Assembly: GCA_016650185.1 (NCBI GenBank)
Contig: JAENWE010000002.1
Coordinates: 1 to 14,512 of the forward strand
Direction of reading: 5' to 3'
Length of the DNA stretch: 14,512 nucleotides
Origin: Vicinamibacteria bacterium
GTDB lineage: Bacteria > Acidobacteriota > Vicinamibacteria > Fen-336 > JAGNNV01
Shown: positions 1 through 7,005 of the stretch, one piece after another
Layout of the letters: each line of letters starts with the position of its first letter
Numbering within the stretch: position 1 is the first letter of the stretch
Translations under genes and position numbers: made by a program
Notes under the pieces: generated by a model
Seen by the model: only the letters and a program-made list of their open reading frames with translations
Told to the model about the DNA's origin: nothing
The model's database searches: none

Positions 1-93
1 CTTCAGACCACGCAGAACGATGCGGCCTTCGCGATGACGGTGGTTGGGTTTCTTTCAAAGGTCACGGATGTAGTCGGTTGCTCACCTGCTGAG

Positions 94-115
94 GCGACTG
101 GGCGGCTCCAGTCGC
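94..115 (+). repeat. Perfect 8-bp inverted repeat upstream of the desaturase
   Basis: GCGACTGG (94-101) and CCAGTCGC (108-115) are exact reverse complements separated by a 6-base loop (102-107). This would form a stable GC-rich hairpin ending 29 bases before the preferred desaturase start. No T-run follows on either strand, so it does not look like an ordinary intrinsic terminator. It may be a 5' leader structure or an operator. The rest of 1-144 holds nothing else I can support. Confidence 0.45.
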
Positions 116-144
116 AAGGGAACCCGCTGCTAAAGTCCGCACCG

Positions 145-1161
145 ATGGATGCCCCCGAACCCGCCGCACCGACCGGCAAAATCAAGCACTACTGGAAGGC
201 GGTCGGACCATACAAGGAGGTTCTCCACAAGACCATTTCGGCAGAGCAACTCGTGGTCCTATCGAAGAAGAACCCGGCCATCCATCTCGCCTACGCGGGC
301 CGCCAGTTCGCGATCGTGCTCGTCTGCAGCGCAATCCTGTTCCAGGATCAGCCCTGGTGGATCGAAGCGCCTCTGATCGTCTTGCAGGGTTTCACGTTCT
401 TCAACATGACGACGCTGCTCCACGAGGTCGTCCACAGCGCCGTGTTCAAGCAGACCAAGCCCGGCGCCGAACGGGCGCTGGGCCTTCTTTACGCAATCAC
501 GAGCGGCATATCGGCCTCGCAATTCACCCGCTGGCATCTGGATCACCACGATGGTCTAGGCACCAACGACCAGGATCCGAAACGCCATTGGCTCTCTCCG
601 AAGCGGAACAAGCGCTGGTTCAAGCTCCTCTACTGCACGCCCGCGCTGATGCCCATCTACTTCCGGGCCGCCGCTCAGGAAGCGAAGACCTATCCCGCCG
701 CACTCCGCGCCCTGATCGCACGTGAGCGGACCGCCACGACCGTCATCCAGCTTTCCGTGGGGGCGGCGCTCTACTATTTCGGCGGCCTGGACGCCATGCT
801 GCGCGTTTGGTTCCTGCCGTATTTCCTCGTTTTTCCCGTAGCTTTCACGCTCAATCGACTCGGCCAGCATTACAACATCGACCCGACCAACCCGCTCAAG
901 TGGTCCACGGTAATGAAGCCCTCAGGGCTGTGGGAGTTTCTCTTCGTCTACTCGAACTACCACGCCGAGCACCACTACTTTCCCCGCGTCCCCTTCTACA
1001 ACCTCCGCAAGCTGCACATGATCCTGCGGCCGATGTACGCGGATCTCGGCATCAAGCCCCACACCTACCGCGAGATCATCTGGCAGTGGTTCGTGCTGAA
1101 TCGCGCCCCCCACACGAATTGGGACCTCGCGAATAGCGCGACGCCCGACTCCGGGATCTAG
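145..1161 (+). CDS. Membrane fatty acid desaturase (FA_desaturase family)
   Basis: Di-iron membrane enzyme predicted to insert a double bond into an acyl chain, or to act on a related lipid, at the inner membrane. Counting from ATG 145 (338 aa), three histidine boxes are visible: HEVVH at 93-97, HLDHH at 131-135 and HAEHH at 273-277 within NYHAEHHYFPRV. These are the HxxxH, HxxHH, HxxHH ligands of PF00487, with hydrophobic membrane segments between them. The frame is open back to ATG 34. The added 37 residues look unlike the family, and their DNA carries a strong inverted repeat (94-115), so I prefer ATG 145, although no clear Shine-Dalgarno precedes it. The stop overlaps the stop of the convergent ABC exporter. 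Substrate and regiospecificity cannot be read from sequence; a carotenoid- or sphingolipid-type hydroxylase is a less likely alternative. Confidence 0.88.
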   Translation: MDAPEPAAPTGKIKHYWKAVGPYKEVLHKTISAEQLVVLSKKNPAIHLAYAGRQFAIVLVCSAILFQDQPWWIEAPLIVLQGFTFFNMTTLLHEVVHSAVFKQTKPGAERALGLLYAITSGISASQFTRWHLDHHDGLGTNDQDPKRHWLSPKRNKRWFKLLYCTPALMPIYFRAAAQEAKTYPAALRALIARERTATTVIQLSVGAALYYFGGLDAMLRVWFLPYFLVFPVAFTLNRLGQHYNIDPTNPLKWSTVMKPSGLWEFLFVYSNYHAEHHYFPRVPFYNLRKLHMILRPMYADLGIKPHTYREIIWQWFVLNRAPHTNWDLANSATPDSGI

Positions 1162-2930
1162 GCCGCGGGGGCTTTGCCGGCCAGCAGGGTACGGCGCTCT
1201 CCCACCTGCTGGCGCCACAGGGCGTAGTACAGGCCTTTCATCGCCAGCAACTCCTCGTGGGCGCCCGACTCGACCACGCGCCCCTGTTCGAGCACGTGGA
1301 TCGTGTCCGCGTGCATGATGGTCGAAAGGCGGTGCGCGATCAGGACTGTCATCACGTCCTTGTGCGTGGCCACGTCGCGGATGGTCGTGGTGATTTCCTC
1401 TTCCGTGATCGAATCGAGCGACGAGGTGGCCTCGTCGAACACCAGAAGTCGCGGGCGCCGCAACAGCGCACGGGCGATCGACAGCCGCTGGCGTTCGCCG
1501 CCGGAGACCTTCACCCCGCCTTCGCCGATCACCGTATCGAGTCCCTTCTCGGCCCGGGCCAGCAGGCTGTCACAGGCCGCGCGGTTCAGGGCATCAAGAC
1601 ACTCCTGATCCGTGGCATCCGGCCGCACAAACTGAAGATTTTCGCGGATGGTGCCGGAGAAAAGCTGCGTCTCCTGGGTCACGAAGCCGATCTGGGAACG
1701 CAGGTTTGAAAGCTCGACATCCTTGCCGTCGTGGCCGTTGTAGATGATCCGGCCGGACTCGGGCCGATACAGTCCAACCAGCAGCTTCACCAGGGTGGTC
1801 TTTCCCGCGCCGGAGGGACCGACGAAGGCGATGGTCTTCCCTTTCGAAAGGCCGAAGGAGACTTCGGAGAGCGCCGGAGACGCGCCGGTGAGATGAGTGA
1901 AGCTCACCTTCTCGAACTCCAGCCGGTCGAGGATGAAGGGACGCACGGGGTTCTCGGGAGTCGGCTCACCGGGAAGCTTCATCAGCTTCTCAAACCGAGC
2001 GAGCGACACCTCCGCTTCACGGTAGGTGGTGATGACGTTCCCCAGCTCCTGCAGGGGCCCGAAGATGAAGAACGAATAGATCCACAGGGCGAAGAACTGT
2101 CCGACCGAGATCGCGCGCGCGTAGATGAGATAGAGCATCAGAAACAGAATGCTGGTGCGAAGCGCATTGACGACCGTGCCCTGGATGAAGGACAGACTGC
2201 GCAGATACCGCACCTTTTTCAGCTCGAGAACCAGAATCTTCTGGGTGGTGGCGTTCAGGCGTCCGATTTCCTGAGACGCCAAACCCAGGCTCTTGACCAG
2301 TTCGATATTCCGTAACGACTCCGTGGTAGAGCCGGCAAGGGCGGTGGTCTCGGCCACGATGTCCTTCTGCACCGCCTTGATCCTCTTCGAGAGAACGGAC
2401 ACCAGACCACCCAGGATGGGGATAGTCAGGAAGTAGACGGGTGCGATGACCCAATACACGCTCAGGGCGTACAGCATGACGAAGACCACGCCGATGAGGG
2501 TCTGATAGAGAATATTGACCGCGGTCGAGATCAGCTTCTCGACGTCGGTCCTCACCTTCTGAAGCACGCCGAGGGTCTCCCCGCTCCTCTGATCCTCGAA
2601 GAGCTGGTACGGGAGGTTCAGCGAATGCCGGACCCCATCTGCGTAGATGGCGGCGCCCACCCGCTGGGTCACCACGTTGATGAAGTAGTCCTGAAAGTTC
2701 TTGGCCACGCGGGATACGAAGGCCACGCCCACCGCCGCCGCCAGCAGGGTCAGGACTCCGCGAAGGAAGGACCCGCGGTCGAGCTCCGCATACTTGGTGG
2801 CGTATTCGTCGATCACGTGTCGGAAAATGAGCGGATCGAGAAGAGAGAAGATCTGGTTAACCGCCGCGAGGAACAGCGCGAAAGCCACGATCCCGCGGTG
2901 GGGTTTCAGATACGTCCAGAGGATGTTCAA
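1158..2930 (-). CDS. ABC exporter half-transporter (fused permease and ATPase)
   Basis: A 590-residue type IV ABC exporter of the MsbA/LmrA-like layout, expected to work as a dimer in the inner membrane and pump a lipid, drug or peptide outward using ATP. Residues 1-315 form the transmembrane domain with several hydrophobic helices. The nucleotide-binding domain follows with Walker A GPSGAGKTT (371-379), Q-loop Gln419, signature VSGGERQ (475-481), Walker B LLVFDE (495-500) and H-loop His533. All catalytic residues are present, so both ATP sites of a homodimer should be active. The start is a TTG; two in-frame TAG codons lie just upstream (near 2944-2949), so no longer form is possible, and the Shine-Dalgarno is weak. 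Neighbours do not reveal the substrate; the adjacent desaturase makes a lipid cargo possible but unproven. Confidence 0.93.
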   Translation of the reverse strand: MNILWTYLKPHRGIVAFALFLAAVNQIFSLLDPLIFRHVIDEYATKYAELDRGSFLRGVLTLLAAAVGVAFVSRVAKNFQDYFINVVTQRVGAAIYADGVRHSLNLPYQLFEDQRSGETLGVLQKVRTDVEKLISTAVNILYQTLIGVVFVMLYALSVYWVIAPVYFLTIPILGGLVSVLSKRIKAVQKDIVAETTALAGSTTESLRNIELVKSLGLASQEIGRLNATTQKILVLELKKVRYLRSLSFIQGTVVNALRTSILFLMLYLIYARAISVGQFFALWIYSFFIFGPLQELGNVITTYREAEVSLARFEKLMKLPGEPTPENPVRPFILDRLEFEKVSFTHLTGASPALSEVSFGLSKGKTIAFVGPSGAGKTTLVKLLVGLYRPESGRIIYNGHDGKDVELSNLRSQIGFVTQETQLFSGTIRENLQFVRPDATDQECLDALNRAACDSLLARAEKGLDTVIGEGGVKVSGGERQRLSIARALLRRPRLLVFDEATSSLDSITEEEITTTIRDVATHKDVMTVLIAHRLSTIMHADTIHVLEQGRVVESGAHEELLAMKGLYYALWRQQVGERRTLLAGKAPAA

Positions 2931-3000
2931 GGTCCGCGGATTCTACTAGTCCGGTATTTGGAGGGACGCCTTGGGCTCCTGGGTGGCGTAGCCTTCACCG

Positions 3001-3930
3001 ATGAGATTCGCGATCATCGGATCGGGCGGGGTCGGGGGGTATTTCGGCGGGAGGCTCGCCCAGGCCGGACATGACGTGACGTTTCTGGCCCGAGGCGCCC
3101 ATCTCGTCGCGATCCGCGACCGCGGTCTTCGCGTGGAGAGCACGGAGGGCGATTTCCTGATCCCCAAGGCCAGGGCGGCGGGAAGCCTGGAGGACATGCC
3201 TCCCGCGGACATCCTCATCCTGGCGGTCAAGACTTGGCAGGTGCGAGAGATGGCCCCCTTGCTCCCTCCCCTGCTTCTCGACGACAGCGCGGTTCTGACC
3301 CTGCAAAACGGGGTGGAAGCGCCGGACGAGGTCGCGCAGGCGTGCGGAGCCTCGCGGGTCATCGCGGGAGTGTGCCGACTCATGAGCTACGTGGCCGAAC
3401 CTGGTCTGATCCGCCACGCGGGGGTCACACCGCGGGTGGAATTCGGTGAGCTTCGGGGCGGCCGATCAGCCCGAACCGAAGCCTTGCAGGCCGTACTCGG
3501 CGGCTGCCAGGGCGTGGCCTCGGCGATTTCGGACGATATTCAAGCGGCGCTGTGGGAGAAGTTCCTCTTCATCGCTCCCTTCAGCGCCGTGGGCGCGGTC
3601 ACCGGAAAGCCGGCTGGGATCTGGCGCCACGTTCCGCAATCGCGCGCGCTTCTGGTCGCGGCCATGGACGAGGTTGTCCGGCTGGCCCAGACCCGCGGTG
3701 TCGCCCTCGCTCAGGATGCGGTCAGTCGGACCCTGGGCTTCATCGATCGCCTCCCCGACGAGGCCACCGCATCCATGCAACGCGACCTGCTTGCGGGAAA
3801 GCCCTCGGAACTCGAGGCGCAGACTGGCGCAATCGTCCGGCTGGCCGCCGCGTCCGCTGTCCCGACGCCCGCCAACGCCTTCCTCTACGCGGCTCTGCTG
3901 CCCGCGGAACGCCAGGCCCGCGATCAATAG
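3001..3930 (+). CDS. panE: 2-dehydropantoate 2-reductase family (PanE/ApbA-like)
   Basis: Predicted NADPH-dependent cytoplasmic reductase converting 2-dehydropantoate to pantoate in pantothenate/CoA synthesis. The 309-residue length fits the family. The N-terminus carries the Rossmann loop GSGGVG (7-12) typical of ApbA/PanE. Candidate catalytic residues are Asn103 in LQNG, Lys187 in LWEKF (equivalent to E. coli Lys176) and the acidic pair in KPSELE (Glu270 is the likely equivalent of E. coli Glu256). ATG 3001 directly precedes the nucleotide-binding fold, so it is the natural start; the ribosome site is weak. It is divergent from the ABC exporter across 70 bp. No other pantothenate gene is nearby, and the family contains many paralogues acting on other 2-oxo acids, so the exact substrate is less certain than the fold. 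Confidence 0.85.
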   Translation: MRFAIIGSGGVGGYFGGRLAQAGHDVTFLARGAHLVAIRDRGLRVESTEGDFLIPKARAAGSLEDMPPADILILAVKTWQVREMAPLLPPLLLDDSAVLTLQNGVEAPDEVAQACGASRVIAGVCRLMSYVAEPGLIRHAGVTPRVEFGELRGGRSARTEALQAVLGGCQGVASAISDDIQAALWEKFLFIAPFSAVGAVTGKPAGIWRHVPQSRALLVAAMDEVVRLAQTRGVALAQDAVSRTLGFIDRLPDEATASMQRDLLAGKPSELEAQTGAIVRLAAASAVPTPANAFLYAALLPAERQARDQ

Positions 3931-3993
3931 GTCGTATCATTGGTCCTCTCCCAGACGTTCCCATCATTCAGTTGGCCATTTTCTGAGATACCC

Positions 3994-3998
3994 GAGGA
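3994..3998 (+). promoter_or_regulatory. Shine-Dalgarno deciding the DUF2378 start
   Basis: GAGGA lies 7 bases before GTG 4006. This supports the GTG over the upstream in-frame TTG at 3940, which has no comparable site. Confidence 0.6.
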
Positions 3999-4005
3999 CT
4001 CTTTC

Positions 4006-4617
4006 GTGAGGATCAAGGGCACATCCATCGCGTCGTTTCTAGGTTTCCTGGAGGCTGAGTACGGCGCGTCGAGGACCAGGGAATTCACCGCGTCCCTGGA
4101 GCCAGGTCTTCGCAAACGCTGCGAGGGCCTGGTTCTGGCGTCGGCCTTCTACCCGGTGGAAGAACTCGACTCACTGGCCACGCTGGCACGCGACTACTTC
4201 GCCGCCGATGCCTCGTTCTTCGAGCGATCCGGAGCCTACAACGCCGCCTTCGGCCTGGCGGGGGTCCATCAGGTGCTGCTGGCCCGACCCACGCCTTTGG
4301 ACTTCCTGCGGGCCGCGGAGCGCGCATGGAGACAGTTTGTCGATGAAGGCGGCGTCGATGTCAACCTGGTCGGAGAAGGCAAGGTCCGACTGCGGTTCGA
4401 AGCGGTACCAGGATCCGAGGTCCGGTGCGCGCGCCAGACAGGCTTCCTGACCAGATCGTTGGAACTCGCAGGCGCGCAGAAGCTCTCGGTGAGCAAAGCC
4501 ACATGCACCCTGAAGGGCGACCCGTTCTGCGAGTGGAACGTCATCTGGGACGCCGAGGCGTCGCCTAAGCCGCAGAGTTACACCACCGCCATCCGGCGGC
4601 CATCTAGTCTTCAATAG
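4006..4617 (+). CDS. DUF2378/TIGR02265-like protein with V4R-type C-terminus
   Basis: A 203-residue protein resembling the DUF2378 (TIGR02265) family known mainly from Myxococcota, whose function is unestablished. The opening RIKGTSI followed by a helix and LASAFYPVEEL matches what I recall of that family's N-terminus. The C-terminus has a paired-cysteine segment, Cys167, Gly171, Cys175, Glu176, Trp177 (C-x3-G-x3-CEW), like the 4-vinyl-reductase/V4R small-molecule-binding fold, so a ligand- or metal-sensing role is possible. I chose GTG 4006 because GAGGA (3994-3998) sits 7 bases before it. An in-frame TTG at 3940 would add 22 unconvincing residues just after panE. No membrane segment is visible. 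It follows panE by 75 bp and its stop abuts that of msrB. The family call rests on recall of sequence pattern, not on a search. Confidence 0.72.
   Translation: MRIKGTSIASFLGFLEAEYGASRTREFTASLEPGLRKRCEGLVLASAFYPVEELDSLATLARDYFAADASFFERSGAYNAAFGLAGVHQVLLARPTPLDFLRAAERAWRQFVDEGGVDVNLVGEGKVRLRFEAVPGSEVRCARQTGFLTRSLELAGAQKLSVSKATCTLKGDPFCEWNVIWDAEASPKPQSYTTAIRRPSSLQ
4586..4599 (+). repeat. Small GC hairpin inside the DUF2378 3' end
   Basis: CCGCC (4586-4590) pairs with GGCGG (4595-4599) around a 4-base loop, within the last codons of the gene. It could help end transcription between the two convergent genes, which have no intergenic space. There is no T-run, so a true intrinsic terminator is doubtful. 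Confidence 0.25.
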
Positions 4618-5034
4618 CTACTTCGAGCCGTCCGGGCCCTCGAATTTGAGCGACGCGGAGTTGATGCAATAGCGACGCCCGCCCGAAGCCTTCGGGCCGT
4701 CCGGAAACAGGTGTCCGAGGTGAGTGTCGCATTGGGCGCAGTGGACTTCGGTTCGGGTCATCAGGAACTTCCGGTCGGTCTCCGTCCCGACGTGCGTCTC
4801 ATCCACGGGCTTCGTGAAACTGGGCCAGCCGGTGCCGGAGTCGAACTTGTCGTTCGAATCGAAAAGCTCCGCGCCACACCCGATGCAGCGGTAAGTGCCC
4901 TGATCGTGATTGTCCCAGTACGCGCCCGTAAAGGCGCGCTCGGTGCCCTTCTCGCGTGCGACGTGAAACTGTTGGGGGGTGAGCATGGCCGCCCACTCTT
5001 CCTTTGTCCTGTTGATTTTCTTGTCTTCAGCCAT
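4618..5034 (-). CDS. msrB: Peptide-methionine (R)-S-oxide reductase MsrB
   Basis: Repairs oxidised proteins by reducing the R-epimer of methionine sulfoxide, normally using thioredoxin. The 138-residue length is typical for a stand-alone MsrB. Zinc ligands are two CxxC pairs, Cys50/Cys53 (CIGC) and Cys99/Cys102 (CAQC). The catalytic cysteine is Cys123 in RYCINSASL. The signature GTGWPSF (67-73) has Thr where E. coli has the resolving Cys63 (GCGWPSF), so recycling must use another cysteine or act directly on the sulfenic acid. There is no signal peptide, so it is cytoplasmic. ATG 5034 was chosen because the 30 in-frame residues upstream are not family-like; the ribosome site is weak. Its stop (4618-4620) directly abuts the stop of the convergent DUF2378 gene. 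Confidence 0.95.
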   Translation of the reverse strand: MAEDKKINRTKEEWAAMLTPQQFHVAREKGTERAFTGAYWDNHDQGTYRCIGCGAELFDSNDKFDSGTGWPSFTKPVDETHVGTETDRKFLMTRTEVHCAQCDTHLGHLFPDGPKASGGRRYCINSASLKFEGPDGSK

Positions 5035-5061
5035 ACGAGGAAGACTATCTCGGGATGGTGG

Positions 5062-5084
5062 TCGAGGTCGAACCCTCGAAGGGT
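5062..5084. repeat. Short overlapping inverted repeats in the msrB/amidase divergent region
   Basis: TCGAGG (5062-5067) can pair with CCTCGA (5074-5079), or ACCCT (5072-5076) with AGGGT (5080-5084). These alternative small stems lie in the 113-bp gap between the divergent msrB and amidase starts, where both promoters must be. No clear -35/-10 pair could be assigned. Confidence 0.25.
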
Positions 5085-5133
5085 GTGAAACGAGAGCATC
5101 GATGTGGACTGCTAGCCTTCTCACGGTTTCATC

Positions 5134-5138
5134 GGAGG
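5134..5138 (+). promoter_or_regulatory. Shine-Dalgarno deciding the exported amidase start
   Basis: GGAGG lies 9 bases before ATG 5148. That start places a twin-arginine motif at residues 11-17, and it outweighs the longer in-frame start at 5055. Confidence 0.7.
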
Positions 5139-5147
5139 TCCACGTTC

Positions 5148-6989
5148 ATGAGGAAGTCATCAGTCCAAGGCCACCCTTCGCGACGAAGGTTCATCGGAGC
5201 CACGGTCGGAGTCCTGGCGCTGCCTTCCGCGGCCACGAACGCGGAAGCATCGCCGGCCATCTCCCCGGTCGAGGCCGCCAAAGCGGCCCAGCCCCCCATC
5301 GACGTGGCCACCCTCGAAATTGCCCAGAAGGTGGCCGCGGTCGAACAGAGTCATGAAGCTCTCGGCAAGGCCATTCCCATGGTCAATCGCTATCGCGATC
5401 ATATCGAGGCGATCCGCGCCGTCGGCCTGGCATCCAATGTCGAGCCCGCATTCGCATTCAACCCGCGGCGACGTCGACGACTTTCGGCCGCCCAAGTGGG
5501 CTCGGCGGCGCCATCCAGGAGGCAGGTCGGGAAGATTCCAGGGCCCTCATCCGATCTCGATATCGCGTTCGCGGACACGTCACGTCTGCAATTGTGGCTG
5601 GCCGCGGGTCAGGTCACCAGCGAGCAGTTGGTGAACCTCGCAGTGGATCGCTTGAAGCGCCACGACGCGACGCTTTCGTGCGTCGTCACCCTGACCGACC
5701 GACGCTCTCTCGCCGAAGCCCGCCAGGCCGACGCCGGACGAAAGCGAGGCGGCCAGGTCCAGGGACTTCGTGGAATTCCGTATGGGGCGAAGGACCTGTT
5801 CGACTCCGCGGGTATCCGTACACAATGGGGCGCCCGCCCTTATCTCGAACGGCCGGTTCCGAAGTCGGACTCCACCGCTCTGGCCCGTCTCAAGGACGCG
5901 GGCGCCTGCCTCACCGCCAAACTTTCAACCGGGGAACTCGCGATCGGGGATTCGTGGGCCGGCGAAGCTCGGTCCCAGGACGGGCTCCCGCTCTCGGGCG
6001 AGGGCGAGGGCGTCAAGGGCCACAAGACGAAGAACCCGTGGGACCCTACGGCCGGCGCCAGCGGCTCGTCGGCGGGCCCGGCCGCGGCCGTGGCTGCTGG
6101 CCTTGTTCCCTTCGCTCTCGGTACCGAGACCGGAGGATCGATCGTATCGCCAGCCAGCACCTGCGGTGTGGTCGGACTGCGTCCCACCTACGGGAGAGTC
6201 AGCCGCGCAGGCGTCATGACCCTTCGGTGGACGCTCGACAAAGTCGGCGTGATCGCCCGATCCGTGGCGGACTGCGGGGCCGTCCTGCAGGCCATTCATG
6301 GGCCAGACGGCCTGGATGGCACGGTCACCGCCGAACCCTTCCGTTGGAATCCGGCGTTGGCCGGAAGCGTTCGCGGCCTTCGGCTGGGCGTGGTGGAGAG
6401 CGAACTGTTCGCGTCCGACTCCACCGTCACGGAGAAGGAGCGCGCTCAATCCGAAAAGCTTCGCCCGATATTCGAAGCCGCCGTGGACGTCTACCGCAGG
6501 GCCGGCTTCGAGATCGTGCCGGTCACGCTGCCGCCCTTCCCCGCAGGCGCTCTCTACGCCATACACAACGCAGAAGCCGGGGCGATGTTCGACGAGATCA
6601 CGCGCACCGGCGCCATCGATACCCTCGAAGGCCAGGGGCCCACCGATCGGTCCAGTCAGCTTCGCGCGTCCCGGTTCATTCCCGCGGTCGACTACATTCA
6701 GGCTCAACGCGTTCGCACGCTGATGATCAACGCCCTCGAAGATCTATTCGATCGGATCGATCTCTTTCTGACCGCGCCTTCATCGGACAGCGTGAGCATG
6801 ACGAACCTCACCGGACATCCGGCCTTGGTTCTTCCCGCGGGCTTCGTGATCTCCGACGGAGGTCTCGAGATGCCCAGGAACATCATGCTGACCGGACGCC
6901 TCGACGACGAAGCCACGCTTCTCGACGCCGGCCTCGCCTTCGAGAGGCAGACCCCCTGGCACGCGAGGCGGCCTCCGCTTTTCTCCTGA
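5148..6989 (+). CDS. Tat-exported amidase-signature family hydrolase
   Basis: Predicted serine amidohydrolase of the amidase signature family (PF01425), exported to the periplasm, cleaving an amide of unknown identity. The 613-residue product starts with a twin-arginine signal: SRRRFIG (11-17), a hydrophobic stretch, then an Ala-rich cleavage region near residues 30-34. About 100 residues follow that are not amidase-like (helical, with a basic run RRRRR), and the catalytic domain begins near 125. The Ser-Ser-Lys triad appears as Lys215 (GAKDLF), cis-Ser307 (GSSAGP) and nucleophile Ser331 (TETGGSI). The Ser-Ser spacing of 24 equals that of fatty acid amide hydrolase. An insertion rich in Gly, Glu and Lys (about residues 275-300) lies between Lys and the first Ser, and the usual GGSSGGS loop is altered. 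Export argues against a GatA role. Confidence 0.88.
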   Translation: MRKSSVQGHPSRRRFIGATVGVLALPSAATNAEASPAISPVEAAKAAQPPIDVATLEIAQKVAAVEQSHEALGKAIPMVNRYRDHIEAIRAVGLASNVEPAFAFNPRRRRRLSAAQVGSAAPSRRQVGKIPGPSSDLDIAFADTSRLQLWLAAGQVTSEQLVNLAVDRLKRHDATLSCVVTLTDRRSLAEARQADAGRKRGGQVQGLRGIPYGAKDLFDSAGIRTQWGARPYLERPVPKSDSTALARLKDAGACLTAKLSTGELAIGDSWAGEARSQDGLPLSGEGEGVKGHKTKNPWDPTAGASGSSAGPAAAVAAGLVPFALGTETGGSIVSPASTCGVVGLRPTYGRVSRAGVMTLRWTLDKVGVIARSVADCGAVLQAIHGPDGLDGTVTAEPFRWNPALAGSVRGLRLGVVESELFASDSTVTEKERAQSEKLRPIFEAAVDVYRRAGFEIVPVTLPPFPAGALYAIHNAEAGAMFDEITRTGAIDTLEGQGPTDRSSQLRASRFIPAVDYIQAQRVRTLMINALEDLFDRIDLFLTAPSSDSVSMTNLTGHPALVLPAGFVISDGGLEMPRNIMLTGRLDDEATLLDAGLAFERQTPWHARRPPLFS

Positions 6990-7005
6990 GCCGGGTGGCG
7001 TTGAG

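Noticed and set aside
34..144. N-terminal extension of the desaturase from ATG 34
   Set aside because: The residues are not family-like and the DNA holds a strong inverted repeat; ATG 145 is preferred, though neither start has a clear ribosome site.
5148..6989. GatA (glutamyl-tRNA amidotransferase A) identity for the amidase-signature gene
   Set aside because: The Tat signal, the extra N-domain and the absence of gatC or gatB neighbours argue against it.
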